Shown one piece after another: positions 1-9,477 of a stretch of 64,000 nucleotides of DNA. Source of the DNA: Caballeronia sp. NK8 (GTDB lineage Bacteria > Pseudomonadota > Gammaproteobacteria > Burkholderiales > Burkholderiaceae); NCBI RefSeq assembly GCF_018408855.1, contig NZ_AP024322.1, positions 2,852,001-2,916,000 of the forward strand. The letters run 5' to 3'. How positions within the stretch are numbered: position 1 is the first letter of the stretch; each line of letters starts with the position of its first letter. The notes under the pieces are model-generated. The model saw only the letters and a program-made list of their open reading frames with translations, made no database searches and was not told where the DNA came from. A program made the position numbers and the translations under genes.

Positions 1-236
1 GGCACGCCGCCCCAGTCGAACGTGAACCGGTGCGCGGTCACATCGACGTCGAGCAAGCGCGTGACGATTTGCCCGTCGCCGTATTGCGCCGTCAGAAAGT
101 CGCCGCGGTTGGCGAGATTGCGCAGCGCCACGCCAATTTCCAGCGGATTGCGCCGCCCGAAATCCACGATCGGCGCAATATCCTCGTCGGCAACGTCATG
201 CTTTTGATAGGTGTTCATGGTGCTAGCCGTGTTCAT
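1..236 (-). CDS. ycgR: Flagellar brake protein YcgR, N-terminal part (cut by window edge)
   Basis: The reading frame runs off the left edge, so only the first ~78 residues are visible. They include the YcgR N-terminal signature NPLEIGVALRNLANRGDFLT followed by a VTRLLDVD stretch. In YcgR this domain is followed by a PilZ domain that binds cyclic di-GMP and slows the flagellar motor; the PilZ part lies outside the window, so its presence is inferred. Two in-frame ATG codons are possible, at 236 and 218 (MNTYQKHDV). The gene follows flgJ on the same strand, and a sigma-28-like promoter lies about 75 bases upstream, as expected for a late flagellar gene. Confidence 0.85.
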   Translation of the reverse strand, partial: MNTASTMNTYQKHDVADEDIAPIVDFGRRNPLEIGVALRNLANRGDFLTAQYGDGQIVTRLLDVDVTAHRFTFDWGGV

Positions 237-311
237 TGTGCTCGCGCCGCCCAGTCCCGGGCGTCGCGCGTCGACCGAACCTGAATCGGTCCGGCACTTC
301 GATTATTCAGG

Positions 312-338
312 TTAGCGGCATACCTCTTCAAAAGTTTA
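312..338 (-). promoter_or_regulatory. Sigma-28-like promoter of ycgR
   Basis: Read on the minus strand, TAAAC is followed after 14 bases by GCCGCTAA. The sigma-28 pattern seen before flgM in this window is TAAAG, 15 bases, GCCGATAA. One mismatch in each half and one base less spacing make this plausible but not certain. Confidence 0.5.
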
Positions 339-436
339 GGGTCGCCCGACGTTAAATGTATGTGGTGCGCCGTCCCGACGAACGTAAAACGTTTGCCATC
401 ACTTTTGATCGGAACATTCGCGCTTCCCGCGCGCCG

Positions 437-1486
437 TCAGACGATCTGACGCATGATCGAAATCAGCTTCTTCGCGTACTGCGGATCGGTCGCGTAGCCC
501 GCCTTCTGCATGCCGTGCGCGAAGCCCGCGACATCGCGCGAAGCCTGGATCACCGGCGCATAGCGCGGATTGTTCTTGATCACGCTCGCGTAATCGGTGA
601 GCGCTTCTTCGTACGAATCGTAAGCGCGGAACCGCTCGACGACCTTCTGCGGCCGGCCGTTCACGTATTCGGTCGTGACCGAATCGACGGTCTTGCCGGT
701 CCAGTTGCTCGTCGCCTTGATGCCGAAGATATTGTGGCTCGTCGCGCCGTTCGCGCTCTTGATCTCGCGCTTGCCCCAACCCGATTCGAGCGCCGCCTGG
801 CCGATGATGAAGCGCGCCGGAATGCCCGTCGCCGCGCTCGCGGCCTGCGCCGGCACGGCCAGACGGTCGACGAACGCGTTGACCTTGTCCGAACCGTTGC
901 CGCGCGCGGGCGGTTCGAGCGAGTCAGCCGCCGTATAGCCCTTGCCCGCGAGCGACGCGCTGCTCTTGCTGGCCTGCGCCGCCGCATAAGCCTTCGCCAT
1001 CGCGTTCATCGCGGCGAGATTGCCCGCGTTCGCTTCGAGATCGCCGCTGCCGCCCGACATGCCGCCGAGCGCCTGCATCGCGTTCATCGCATTGGCGCCG
1101 CCCGTGCCGCTCGCGTCGGTCTTGCCGCCCGCGTTGCGCATGAGCTGCTTCAACATCATGTCCGCCACGCCGATGCCCTTCGACGACATCTGCTGCGAAA
1201 GCTGCTGATCGAGCATCGACGTGAACGATTTCGTATCGTTCGATTCGAACGGGCTGTCCGAAGGCGTCGCGTCGCGCATGCTCTTGAGCATCATCTGCGT
1301 GAAGACCGCGTCGAACTGTTTCGCGGCCTGCTTCAGTCCCTGCTGCGGATTCGCGCCGGCCTGCGCGCGCAATGCATCGAAACCCTGCGTGTCGAGCGCG
1401 AAACGGTTCGACAGGTTCGATAAGCCGCTCGTCGTATCGGTCGATGCCAGCGCGGTGCCGGCGATTCCGCTCGTGTTCGAGTTCAT
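437..1486 (-). CDS. flgJ: FlgJ, rod cap and peptidoglycan hydrolase
   Basis: 349 residues. The N-terminal half has the FlgJ rod-binding domain (KQAAKQFDAVFTQMMLKSMRD, then a second helix ending MMLKQLMRN), which caps the growing rod. The C-terminal ~150 residues are a glucosaminidase-type muramidase domain (FIIGQAALESGWGKREI, GYATDPQYAKKLISIM); the Glu in ALESGWG is the expected catalytic acid. The enzyme opens the peptidoglycan so the rod can pass the cell wall. A Gly/Met/Ala-rich linker joins the halves and makes the protein somewhat longer than the enterobacterial form. It is the last flg gene visible in the flgB-J operon, 13 bases after flgI. Confidence 0.96.
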   Translation of the reverse strand: MNSNTSGIAGTALASTDTTSGLSNLSNRFALDTQGFDALRAQAGANPQQGLKQAAKQFDAVFTQMMLKSMRDATPSDSPFESNDTKSFTSMLDQQLSQQMSSKGIGVADMMLKQLMRNAGGKTDASGTGGANAMNAMQALGGMSGGSGDLEANAGNLAAMNAMAKAYAAAQASKSSASLAGKGYTAADSLEPPARGNGSDKVNAFVDRLAVPAQAASAATGIPARFIIGQAALESGWGKREIKSANGATSHNIFGIKATSNWTGKTVDSVTTEYVNGRPQKVVERFRAYDSYEEALTDYASVIKNNPRYAPVIQASRDVAGFAHGMQKAGYATDPQYAKKLISIMRQIV

Positions 1487-1499
1487 GTGGCTTCGTTCC

Positions 1500-2627
1500 T
1501 TAGATGATTTCGAGGTCTGCGCGCAGCGCGCCCGCGGCCTTCATCGACTGAAGAATCGAGATGAGATCCGCCGGCGTCGCGCCGAGCGCGTTGAGCGCCT
1601 TCACGACATCCGCGAGATTCGCGCCCGCGTTGAGCATCTTGAGCGCGCCGCTATCCTGTTTCAGTTGAATCGACGATTCCTTCGCGGCCACCGTCTGCCC
1701 GTTCGAGAACGCGCCCGGCTGGCTCACCGCCGTCTTCGTGTTGATCACCACCGACAGATTGCCGTGCGCCACCGCGCAGTTCTGCAACGTGACCATCTGG
1801 TTCATCACGATGGAGCCGGTGCGCGCGTTCAGGATCACCTTCGCGGCGGCCTGCGCCGGACGCACGTCGATGTTCTGAAGTTGCGCCATGAACGACACCT
1901 GCTCGCTCGCGTCCTGCGGCGCGCGCAGTTGAATCGTGCGGCCGTCGAGCGCGAGGGCCGTGCCCATGCCGAACTGGTTGTTCACCGCCGCGACGATCCG
2001 CTGCGTGGTGTCGAAATCCATGTCGCGCAGTTCCATCTGCATGACGCCGCCCTGCTGCTGCAACGCCGACGGCACCGCGCGCTCGACGATCGCGCCCGCC
2101 GAAATGCGGCCGACGGCAAGCTGGTTCACCTGCACCTTGCTGCCGTTCGCGCTCGCGCCCGCGCCGCCGACCACGAGGTTGCCCTGCGCCATCGCGTACA
2201 CCTGGCCGTCGGCGCCCTTCAGCGGCGACATCAGCAGCGTGCCGCCGCGCAGGCTCTTCGCGTTGCCGAGCGACGAAACGGTCACGTCGATCGCTTCGCC
2301 GGGGCGCGCGAACGGCGGCAGCGTCGCGGTCACCATCACGGCGGCCACGTTCTTCAACTGCATGTTCTGCGTCGTCGCCGAATTCACCGTGATGCCGAGG
2401 TTGCCGAGCATGTTGGTGAGCGATTGCGTGGTGAACGGCGTCTGCATCGTCTGGTCGCCGGTGCCGTCGAGACCGACGACGAGACCGTAGCCGATCAGCG
2501 GATTGTCGCGCACGCCCTGGAACGAGACGAGGTCTTTCAGGCGCTCGGCGTGCGCGGACGGTGCGGTATGGATCGCCACCAGCGCGGCGGCGAGCGAGAA
2601 CGAAACGAAACGAAGAAACGGATTCAT
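1500..2627 (-). CDS. flgI: FlgI, flagellar P-ring protein
   Basis: 375 residues from the ATG at 2627. A Sec signal peptide is visible ([20 protein letters not shown], with a probable cut after AHA), followed by the FlgI start [20 protein letters not shown] and [13 protein letters not shown]. FlgI forms the periplasmic P-ring around the rod in the peptidoglycan layer. The frame stays open further upstream, but that part overlaps flgH in another frame and lacks family similarity. The start is two bases after the flgH stop, which suggests translational coupling. Confidence 0.97.
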   Translation of the reverse strand: MNPFLRFVSFSLAAALVAIHTAPSAHAERLKDLVSFQGVRDNPLIGYGLVVGLDGTGDQTMQTPFTTQSLTNMLGNLGITVNSATTQNMQLKNVAAVMVTATLPPFARPGEAIDVTVSSLGNAKSLRGGTLLMSPLKGADGQVYAMAQGNLVVGGAGASANGSKVQVNQLAVGRISAGAIVERAVPSALQQQGGVMQMELRDMDFDTTQRIVAAVNNQFGMGTALALDGRTIQLRAPQDASEQVSFMAQLQNIDVRPAQAAAKVILNARTGSIVMNQMVTLQNCAVAHGNLSVVINTKTAVSQPGAFSNGQTVAAKESSIQLKQDSGALKMLNAGANLADVVKALNALGATPADLISILQSMKAAGALRADLEII

Positions 2628-2629
2628 GA

Positions 2630-3313
2630 TCAGAACGGCGCGACGTTGAGGAAGAAGCGCTGCAGCCAGCCCATGTTCTGCGCTTCGTCGATATAACCCT
2701 TCGCCGAATATTCGATTTTCGCGTCGGCGACTTGCGTGGAGAAGACGGTGTTGCTGCCCGAGATCGTGGTCGGGTTCACGACGCCCGAGAAGCGCACGAA
2801 TTCGTTGCCCTGGTTGATGAGCATCTGCTTTTCTCCGCTCACCATCAGGTTTCCGTTCGACATCACTTCCGTGACGGTCACGGTCAGCGTGCCGCTGAAC
2901 GTGTTGGCCGCGCTTGCGCCGCCCGCCGCGGTGAACTTGTTCGCGCCGGTGGCCGACAGGTTCGTGTTGTTGAAGAGACCGCCGAAGAGGCCCGGCGTCG
3001 TCGGCACGGAGAACGAGCCGTTGCCGGCGCGGTTGGTGTTCGCCGCCGACGACTTGGTCGCGTTGACGTTTTCCGAAATCACGATGGTCAGGATGTCGCC
3101 GACATTGCGCGGACGCTGGTCTTCGAACAGCGGCCGGCCCGCGTAGCCCGCGTTGTAGATCGCGCCGGGCGAGCGCGTGCCGACGGGCGGCTGCGGCGGA
3201 CGCGCGGTCATCGGCTGCTGGACGATCGGCTCTTTCGGCACGAGGCCGCACGCGCCGAGCGCTGCGATGAGCGCGGCGATCGTGGCACGCGAGAGGATTT
3301 GAGTAGGCGACAT
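2630..3313 (-). CDS. flgH: FlgH, flagellar L-ring lipoprotein
   Basis: 227 residues. A lipoprotein signal is clear: a short hydrophobic stretch ends in LGAC with Cys22 as the lipidation site. The mature part contains the FlgH motif [20 protein letters not shown] and ends in [20 protein letters not shown]. FlgH forms the outer-membrane L-ring, partner of the FlgI P-ring. It lies between flgG and flgI in the usual order of the operon, 21 bases after flgG. Confidence 0.97.
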   Translation of the reverse strand: MSPTQILSRATIAALIAALGACGLVPKEPIVQQPMTARPPQPPVGTRSPGAIYNAGYAGRPLFEDQRPRNVGDILTIVISENVNATKSSAANTNRAGNGSFSVPTTPGLFGGLFNNTNLSATGANKFTAAGGASAANTFSGTLTVTVTEVMSNGNLMVSGEKQMLINQGNEFVRFSGVVNPTTISGSNTVFSTQVADAKIEYSAKGYIDEAQNMGWLQRFFLNVAPF

Positions 3314-3334
3314 CTTCGTGACTCGTTTGAAACG

Positions 3335-4123
3335 TTAAACCTGCATCTGCGAGAGCGTCTGCAGCATCTGGTCGGACGTGGTCACGGCCTTGCTGTTGAT
3401 CTCGTAGGCGCGCTGGGTCTGGATCATGTTGACCAGCTCCTGCACCACGTTCACGTTCGACGCTTCCACATAGCCCTGCTGCAGCGAACCCGCGCCGTTC
3501 AGACCCGGCTGCGACACGTTCGGCGCGCCAGAGCTGCCCGTCTCGGAGAACAGGTTTTCGCCGCGCGCTTCGAGGCCGGCCGGGTTGATGAAGGTCGCAA
3601 GCTGGACCGCGCCGACCGTCGTGCTGTTCGTGCTGCCCGACTGCACGATCGACACCGTGCCGTCCGAGCCGATGGTGATCGACGTCGCGTTCTGCGGAAT
3701 CGTGATCGCCGGATTCAGCTGATAGCCGCTCGACGTGACGAGCTGGCCCTGCGCGTTGGTCTGGAACGAGCCGTCGCGCGTGTAGGCGGTCGTGCCGTCG
3801 GGCATCGTCACCTGGAAGAAGCCTTGACCGTTGATCGCGACGTCCTTCGAGTTGCCGGTCTGCTGCAGGTTGCCCTGCGTGTAGAGGCGCTCGGTCGCGA
3901 CCTGTTGCACGCCGGTGCCGAGCTGCACGCCCGATGCGAGTTCGGTCTGTTGTGTCGAGTTCGCGCCCGGCTGACGCGTGGTCTGATACAGCAGATCTTC
4001 GAACACCGCGCGCGAGCCCTTGAAGCCGTTCGTGCTCACGTTGGCGAGGTTGTTCGAGATCGTGTCCATCTGCGCCTGCTGCGCATTCATGCCGGTCGCG
4101 GCGATATAGAGTGAGCGATTCAT
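3335..4123 (-). CDS. flgG: FlgG, distal rod protein
   Basis: 262 residues, the usual length. The N-terminus [20 protein letters not shown] leads into the rod/hook motif [12 protein letters not shown], and the C-terminus has the paired axial helix motif [20 protein letters not shown] then [12 protein letters not shown]. FlgG builds the distal rod between the MS-ring and the hook. The neighbours flgF and flgH confirm the assignment. Confidence 0.97.
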   Translation of the reverse strand: MNRSLYIAATGMNAQQAQMDTISNNLANVSTNGFKGSRAVFEDLLYQTTRQPGANSTQQTELASGVQLGTGVQQVATERLYTQGNLQQTGNSKDVAINGQGFFQVTMPDGTTAYTRDGSFQTNAQGQLVTSSGYQLNPAITIPQNATSITIGSDGTVSIVQSGSTNSTTVGAVQLATFINPAGLEARGENLFSETGSSGAPNVSQPGLNGAGSLQQGYVEASNVNVVQELVNMIQTQRAYEINSKAVTTSDQMLQTLSQMQV

Positions 4124-4153
4124 GTCTGTTTCCTGATGTCCTTGCTTCGCCGC

Positions 4154-4906
4154 TTAGGAGAAGTTGAGCAGCTTATTGGCCGATTGTTCGTTCTGGTCCG
4201 CCGATTCCATCAGCTTGGTCTGCATCTGGAACTGGCGCGCGTTGGTGATCATCGAGACCATCGCGGAGACCGGGTTCACGTTGCTGCCCTCGAGCGCGCC
4301 GCCGGCCACGACGACGTTCGGGTCCGCATCGGCGGGGTCTCCGGTGGCGGTGCGGAAGAGACCGTCGTCGCCGCGCGTGAGCGTCGCCGGATCGGGATTC
4401 ACGAGCTTGAGCTGATCCACCACCGCGATCGCCGTCGGCGGGTCGCCGGGAATCAGCGCGGAGATCGTGCCGTCCTTTCCGATCGTCACTTCCGCGCCCG
4501 GCGGGATCGACAGCGGGCCGCCGCCGCCCAGCACCGGCAGGTTGTTCGCCGTGACGAGCTGACCGTTCTGATCCACATGCAGATTGCCCGCGCGCGTGTA
4601 CGCCTCGCTGCCGTCCGCCGCCTGCACGGACAGCCAGCCGGGGCCCTGGATGGCGACATCGAGCGGATTGCCGGTCTGTTGCACCGGGCCCGCCGAGTAG
4701 TCCGCGTTCGGCGTCGACGACAGCACGAAGGTGCGCGTCGTGCCATCGGCGGACTGGTTCTCGAACGACATCGGCACCTGGCGGAACGCCGCGAGCTGCG
4801 CCTTGAAACCCGTGGTCGACGTGTTCGCGAGGTTGTTCGCCACGACGGCTTGCTGCTCGAGAGCCTGGCTTGCGCCGGTCATCGCGGTGTAGATCAGACG
4901 GTCCAT
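4154..4906 (-). CDS. flgF: FlgF, proximal rod protein
   Basis: 250 residues from the ATG at 4906 ([20 protein letters not shown]). It has the axial protein motif [14 protein letters not shown] near the N-terminus and [20 protein letters not shown] near the C-terminus. The reading frame extends about 600 bases further upstream, but that portion is antiframe to flgE and has no similarity, so the family-typical start was chosen. FlgF is one of the four rod subunits and sits between flgE and flgG as usual. Confidence 0.95.
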   Translation of the reverse strand: MDRLIYTAMTGASQALEQQAVVANNLANTSTTGFKAQLAAFRQVPMSFENQSADGTTRTFVLSSTPNADYSAGPVQQTGNPLDVAIQGPGWLSVQAADGSEAYTRAGNLHVDQNGQLVTANNLPVLGGGGPLSIPPGAEVTIGKDGTISALIPGDPPTAIAVVDQLKLVNPDPATLTRGDDGLFRTATGDPADADPNVVVAGGALEGSNVNPVSAMVSMITNARQFQMQTKLMESADQNEQSANKLLNFS

Positions 4907-4938
4907 GAATCGCTTCCTTCCTTGCGTGCGGACGACAC

Positions 4939-6156
4939 TTACAGATTGATCAGCGTCTGGTCGACGGTCTGCTGCGTCTTGATCGTCTGCGCGTTCGCCT
5001 GATAGTTGCGCTGCGCGGTGATCAGGTTCACGAGCTCGCTCGTCAGATCGACGTTGGAGTTTTCCACCGCGCCGCCCTGCAGCGTGCCGTGGTTGGTCGA
5101 GCCCGGCACGGAGACCTGCGCCGCGCCCGAAGCCGCGGTCTGCGCGTACACGTTGCCGCCGAGGTTCTGCAGGCCGTTCTGGTTGTTGAAGTTGGCGATC
5201 GCGATCTGGCCGAGCGCCTTCGTTTCGCCGTTCGAGTAGTTGCCCGTCAGCATGCCGTCGGTGCCGACCGTGAAGCCCGTCAGCTCGCCCGTGCTGTTGC
5301 CGTCCTGATGCAGATTCGTGAGGCCGCTCTTCGCGCCGTATTGCGTCGTGCCGGAAAGATCGAGCGTCAGCGATTGAGTCGCGCCCGCCGTCGCGCTCGC
5401 GCCGTCCGGAATCGTGAACGTGAAGGTCTTGCCCGAGGTCAGGTTGCCCGACGAATCGAACGTGACCGGGCCGAGATCCGTCTTGCTCGTGACCGGATCG
5501 CCGTAGCCCGCGAACGCTTCCCACGAGTTCGTGCCGGACTTCGTGAAGTACACCGACACTTTCTGCGTGCCGCCGAGCGAGTCGTAGGCATCGACGGAGG
5601 TCGACGCGTTGTACGTGTTGCCGTTGGTCGGATCGAAGTCCGCGGCCGCCTTCACGCTGTCCTGCGAGTTCAGGTTGAATGCGGCGGTGATCGTCTTGGT
5701 CGCCGTCGGCGCGATGTTCGCGGTCGGCACCGTGAGCGGCACCGTGCTCGCGCTGTTGACGACGCCGCTCGAATCCGCCGCGTAACCCATCAGCTGCAGG
5801 CCCGACGAGTTGACGATCTTGCCGGTGTCGTCGAGGTGGAACACGCCGTTGCGCGAGTACACGACCGAGCCGTTGTTCGACAACTGATAGAAACCGTTGC
5901 CGTTGATCGCGACGTCGAGCGCCTGGTTGGTCGTGGTGATCGTGCCTTGCGAGAACTGCTGCTGCACTTCGGACAGACGCGTGCCGATGCCGATCTGGTT
6001 GCTGACGGCCGTGGCCATCGAGTTGGCGTACATGTCGGCGAACTGCGCCGCGCCCTGCTTGAAGCCGACGGTGTTCGCGTTCGCGATGTTGTTGCCGATC
6101 ACGTCGAGGTCGCTCGATGCAGCGCCCAGACCGCTCAGTGCTTGTTGATAACTCAT
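4939..6156 (-). CDS. flgE: FlgE, flagellar hook protein
   Basis: 405 residues. It starts MSYQQALSGLGAASSDLDVI, followed by NNIANANTVGFKQGAAQFAD, and ends with the axial motif VENSNVDLTSELVNLITAQR. The middle section is the variable, Ser/Thr/Gly-rich outer domain of the hook. FlgE polymerises into the hook under the FlgD cap, encoded directly upstream at 6182-6901. Confidence 0.97.
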   Translation of the reverse strand: MSYQQALSGLGAASSDLDVIGNNIANANTVGFKQGAAQFADMYANSMATAVSNQIGIGTRLSEVQQQFSQGTITTTNQALDVAINGNGFYQLSNNGSVVYSRNGVFHLDDTGKIVNSSGLQLMGYAADSSGVVNSASTVPLTVPTANIAPTATKTITAAFNLNSQDSVKAAADFDPTNGNTYNASTSVDAYDSLGGTQKVSVYFTKSGTNSWEAFAGYGDPVTSKTDLGPVTFDSSGNLTSGKTFTFTIPDGASATAGATQSLTLDLSGTTQYGAKSGLTNLHQDGNSTGELTGFTVGTDGMLTGNYSNGETKALGQIAIANFNNQNGLQNLGGNVYAQTAASGAAQVSVPGSTNHGTLQGGAVENSNVDLTSELVNLITAQRNYQANAQTIKTQQTVDQTLINL

Positions 6157-6181
6157 GTTCTGTATCTCCGTGAATGCGGAA

Positions 6182-6901
6182 TCAAAGAATCGAAGCGACG
6201 CTCGTCAGCGCAACGGTCGAACCGTTCGCGAGCTTCAGGCCCGGCGCGCCGCCCGTCATCTGCACGACGCTCTGGACCTGCGAAGCCGACAACGTGGTCG
6301 CCGTCGCCTGCTGGCCGTTGATCGTGCCTTGCGCGGTGATCGTGTAGCTGCCGTCGGCGAGCGTGGCGCCCTTCGAATCGACCGGCTTCCAGCCCGTCAC
6401 CGGCACGACGCCCGCGCCCTGCGCACCGAGATCGAGCGTGTTGACGATCTGGCCCGACGAGTTCTTCACGACGATCTGCAGGTCGCTCACGTCGTTGGCG
6501 AGCTGCACGCCGAAGCTCGACGACGCGCCGCTCGACACCGTCATGCTGTTTCCTGCCGCGAGCACGTTCGAGCCGATGAGCAGCGCGGCCTGCGTCTGCT
6601 GGCCGGCCGAAAGCTGCGTCGCGAGCGACGACAGCGACGTGTTCAACTGGCCGATGCCCGTCACCGTGTTGATCTGCGCGAGCTGCGAGGTCATCTGCGA
6701 GCTGTCGGCGGGATTGGTCGGGTCCTGATTCTTCAGCTGCGTCACGAGCAGCGTGAGGAAGGTGTTCTGCAGATCCGACGCCGATTGCGCGCCGGTCGCC
6801 GAGGTCGACGTCGTCGACGCACTCGACGCGCCGTTCATGGTGTCGAGCAGCGTCTTCGACACGTTCGTGCCGTTGCTGCCGATGGTTGTGCTGGTCGTCA
6901 C
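6182..6901 (-). CDS. flgD: FlgD, hook cap and assembly protein
   Basis: 239 residues. The conserved N-terminal FlgD motif is visible (FLTLLVTQLKNQDPTNPADS, then SSQMTSQLAQINTVTGI), followed by a beta-rich C-terminal part with VNTLDLGAQGAGVVPVTGWK and DGSYTITAQG, matching the FlgD Ig/tudor region. FlgD caps the growing hook and is lost from the finished structure. It lies between flgC and flgE as in most flg operons. Confidence 0.95.
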   Translation of the reverse strand: MTTSTTIGSNGTNVSKTLLDTMNGASSASTTSTSATGAQSASDLQNTFLTLLVTQLKNQDPTNPADSSQMTSQLAQINTVTGIGQLNTSLSSLATQLSAGQQTQAALLIGSNVLAAGNSMTVSSGASSSFGVQLANDVSDLQIVVKNSSGQIVNTLDLGAQGAGVVPVTGWKPVDSKGATLADGSYTITAQGTINGQQATATTLSASQVQSVVQMTGGAPGLKLANGSTVALTSVASIL

Positions 6902-6924
6902 GTTGTGTTCCTTGAATGTCTGAA

Positions 6925-7350
6925 TCAGGTTCCGATGGTCAGGGTCTTGAGCATCAATTGCTTGGCGGTATTGAGCGTTTCGACGTTCGCCTGATAGGAA
7001 CGCGACGCGGAAATCATGTTGACCATCTCCTGCACCGGATCGACGTTGGGCAACGTCACGTAGCCGTCCGCGTTCGCGGCGGGGTTGCTCGGGTCGTAGC
7101 TGGTTTTCATCGGAGTCGGATCGTCGATCACGCCGGTCACCTGCACGCCGCCGACCTGCTGGCCCGACGCGGTGCGCGCGCCGCCGAGCGGATCGACCGC
7201 GAACACGACCTGCTTCGCCTTGTACGGCTGGCCGTCCGGGCCGGTCGTGCTGTCCGCGTTCGCGAGGTTCGACGCGGTGACGTTCAGGCGCTGCGCCTGG
7301 GCGGACATCGCCGAACCGGCGACGTTGAAGATGTTCATCAAAGAGGGCAT
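6925..7350 (-). CDS. flgC: FlgC, proximal rod protein
   Basis: 141 residues, typical for FlgC. It has the N-terminal motif [20 protein letters not shown] and the C-terminal [20 protein letters not shown] followed by [14 protein letters not shown]. It forms part of the proximal rod with FlgB and FlgF. It starts ten bases after the flgB stop. Confidence 0.96.
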   Translation of the reverse strand: MPSLMNIFNVAGSAMSAQAQRLNVTASNLANADSTTGPDGQPYKAKQVVFAVDPLGGARTASGQQVGGVQVTGVIDDPTPMKTSYDPSNPAANADGYVTLPNVDPVQEMVNMISASRSYQANVETLNTAKQLMLKTLTIGT

Positions 7351-7359
7351 CGCTATTCC

Positions 7360-7839
7360 TTAACTGTTCGACGTGATCGCCGAGAGCATCGACTTGATCT
7401 GCGAGCTCAGCACCGTCATGCCCGCCTCGAAGTGCAGCGCGTTGTCCGCGAACTGCACGCGCTCGGCGTCGAGATCGACCGTGTTGCCGTCGAGCGACGG
7501 CTGGCTCGGCACGCGATAGGCGAGCTTGCCGTAGTCATCGCTCGAACCGCCCGACGCGGCGAGCTTCGACGTGCCGCTCATGTGGCCCTTCGCCGTCGCG
7601 GCCATTGCGCCGCTGGTGCTCACGCTGACGGGTTGCGCCATCTTCAGCGTCGAATTGTTCGAGGCGCCGCCGCTCTGCTTGAGCGCGCCCGACAGCGCGC
7701 TCGAGAAATCGACGTCGCGCGCCTTGTAGCCGGGCGTGTCGGCGTTGGCGATGTTCGACGACAGCAATTCCTGCCGATACGCGCGCACGTCGAGCGCCTC
7801 ACGGCCAAAAGCGAATTCCTTGTCGAGTCTGTCTAGCAT
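7360..7839 (-). CDS. flgB: FlgB, proximal rod protein
   Basis: 159 residues from the ATG at 7839 (MLDRLDKEFAFGREALDVRA). The frame stays open 15 codons further upstream, but homologues begin at MLDRLDKEF. The FlgB motif LLSSNIANADTPGYKARDVD is clear, and the C-terminus ends in a helix (HFEAGMTVLSSQIKSMLSAI). It is the first gene of the minus-strand flgB-J operon, divergent from flgA; the shared intergenic region holds an inverted repeat at 7919-7948. Confidence 0.95.
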   Translation of the reverse strand: MLDRLDKEFAFGREALDVRAYRQELLSSNIANADTPGYKARDVDFSSALSGALKQSGGASNNSTLKMAQPVSVSTSGAMAATAKGHMSGTSKLAASGGSSDDYGKLAYRVPSQPSLDGNTVDLDAERVQFADNALHFEAGMTVLSSQIKSMLSAITSNS

Positions 7840-7918
7840 TGCGGTTTCTCCTGTCGGCAGCGCCGAGGCCTTTTTGCATGACACGAATCTTAGGAGCGGC
7901 GCGCAATAACTAATCCGA

Positions 7919-7948
7919 CGAATAACCGGGAAACGGGGCCTCTATTCG
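7919..7948. promoter_or_regulatory. Inverted repeat between flgB and flgA, candidate flagellar activator site
   Basis: CGAATA at 7919-7924 and TATTCG at 7943-7948 are perfect inverted halves separated by 18 bases. The left half is followed by ACC, giving CGAATAACC, which also occurs upstream of flhB (10428-10436). FlhD4C2 binds inverted half-sites in divergent flagellar promoters in enteric bacteria, so such a site is expected here. Assignment to FlhDC is inference. Confidence 0.45.
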
Positions 7949-8041
7949 ACGCTTGCCCGCGCCAGCCGATATCTAGAATTCGTTTCGTCAGTAGTCGCCG
8001 CGTGTTTTGCGGCTCGTTCGAATCAGGTATGGAGAAAGTCG

Positions 8042-9307
8042 ATGAGCAGGTCCGTCAAGCGTGCATCGAACCCTACGGCTCGCGCCGCAGCGATGTTCGC
8101 GCGCCGCACGCTGTGTGGCCTGCTGTTCTCGGGCGTCGCGGCGAGCGCGTTTGCGCAGCAGAGCGACGGCCCGATCGTCATTCCGGGCAATGCGGAAACC
8201 AATCCCGCCGCAGCGGCCGATATGGCGAAGAGTCTGAATGCAACGGCGTCGCGCGCTCCGGCTCCGGTTGCGGCGATGCCTGCGCCTGAAGGCGCGCGCC
8301 CGAGCGGCTATCGCGCCGCGACGAAAGCCGCCGACGCCGCGATGCGCAATGCCGCGCTGGCGCTCGAAGCCCGCGCCGATGCCGCCGACGATTCCATGAA
8401 CGATGCGAGCGGGATGATCGTCATTCCGGGAACGGGCGAAGCGAAGGCCGCGCCTGCGCCTGTGCTGCAGAAAGCGCCGGCCGTGTCCGCTTCACGCGAC
8501 GTGATGCCCGTCGTCGTGACGCGCGATGACGGCGCACCCGTTCGCAACACGAATACACGCCCCGTCGCGGCAAGTCCCGCGACGCCCGTCGCCGGCGCCG
8601 CTTCGCCGATGAGACGCGTGAGTTTCAATCCGTCTGCCGCGCCCGTCGCCGCCGCGTTGCCGCAAACGCCCGGCGCGCCCGCGACGACGCAGGACGGCGA
8701 ATCGATCCGCGTCGCCGCGCTCAATTTCCTCCAGCAACAGGCCGCCGGTCTGCCGGGCAAGGTCGACATCACCGTCACGCCGGTTTTCCCGCGCGGGCTC
8801 GCCGCCTGCTCGTCGCTCGATCCGTTCATGCCGACGGGCGCGCGGCTCTGGGGCCGCATGACGGTGGGCGTGCGCTGCGTCGGCGAGCGTCCGTGGACGC
8901 TCTATGTACAGGCGCGCGTGTCTATCAACGCCACGTACTATCTGGCCGCGCGCGCCATCGCGCCGGGCGAAGTGCTGAGCAACGCCGATCTGGTCGCCCG
9001 CGACGGCGATCTCACCGCGATGCCGCAGGCCATCGTCACCGATCCGGCGCAGGCCGTCGGCGCGGTGGCGCTGTCGCGCGTGCCCGCCGGACTGCCGCTG
9101 CGCACCGACATGCTGCGCGCGGCGAGTTCGGTCGCGATCGGCCAGAACGTGCATGTGGTCGCCGGCGGCTCCGGCTTCTCGATTTCGGCCGAAGGCACCG
9201 CGATGAACAACGCCGCGCCCGGCCAGCAGGTTCGTGTAAAAACCGCCGGTGGCCAGATCATCACCGGCATCGTGAAGGACAGTCAGACGGTGGAAATCGC
9301 GTTGTAA
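8042..9307 (+). CDS. flgA: FlgA, P-ring assembly chaperone with long N-terminal extension
   Basis: 421 residues, about twice the enterobacterial length. The C-terminal ~200 residues are FlgA: a CVGERPWTLYVQARV region, then the SAF domain (ARAIAPGEVLSNADLVARDG) and the end QVRVKTAGGQIITGIVKDSQ. The start at 8042 has a GGAG ribosome site seven bases upstream. Residues 1-38 look like a signal peptide with a long n-region (FARRTLCGLLFSGVAASAFA). Residues ~40-215 are Ala/Pro-rich and hold two copies of an IVIPG motif (45-49 and 126-130). FlgA helps FlgI assemble into the P-ring in the periplasm. It is divergent from flgB. Confidence 0.93.
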   Translation: MSRSVKRASNPTARAAAMFARRTLCGLLFSGVAASAFAQQSDGPIVIPGNAETNPAAAADMAKSLNATASRAPAPVAAMPAPEGARPSGYRAATKAADAAMRNAALALEARADAADDSMNDASGMIVIPGTGEAKAAPAPVLQKAPAVSASRDVMPVVVTRDDGAPVRNTNTRPVAASPATPVAGAASPMRRVSFNPSAAPVAAALPQTPGAPATTQDGESIRVAALNFLQQQAAGLPGKVDITVTPVFPRGLAACSSLDPFMPTGARLWGRMTVGVRCVGERPWTLYVQARVSINATYYLAARAIAPGEVLSNADLVARDGDLTAMPQAIVTDPAQAVGAVALSRVPAGLPLRTDMLRAASSVAIGQNVHVVAGGSGFSISAEGTAMNNAAPGQQVRVKTAGGQIITGIVKDSQTVEIAL

Positions 9308-9429
9308 CGCGCGAAGTGTTCGGTCCCCCACGTTTGTTTCATTTTGTTGCAAATGCGCTTGAAGCCCGCCAGACAAGGCTTTCACGGCGATGAGCGCGGC
9401 GAACGGAAGTTGGCGGTCCCCCGGCAGGG

Positions 9430-9457
9430 TAAAGTTTTCAAGCACCCTCGCCGATAA
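9430..9457 (+). promoter_or_regulatory. Sigma-28 (FliA) promoter of flgM
   Basis: TAAAG at 9430-9434 is followed after exactly 15 bases by GCCGATAA at 9450-9457. This is a perfect match to the sigma-28 consensus. The start of transcription would fall near 9464, just before flgM. FliA is encoded in this window at 29571-30302. Confidence 0.9.
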
Positions 9458-9477
9458 AGGACTCAACACGTTCGGGA

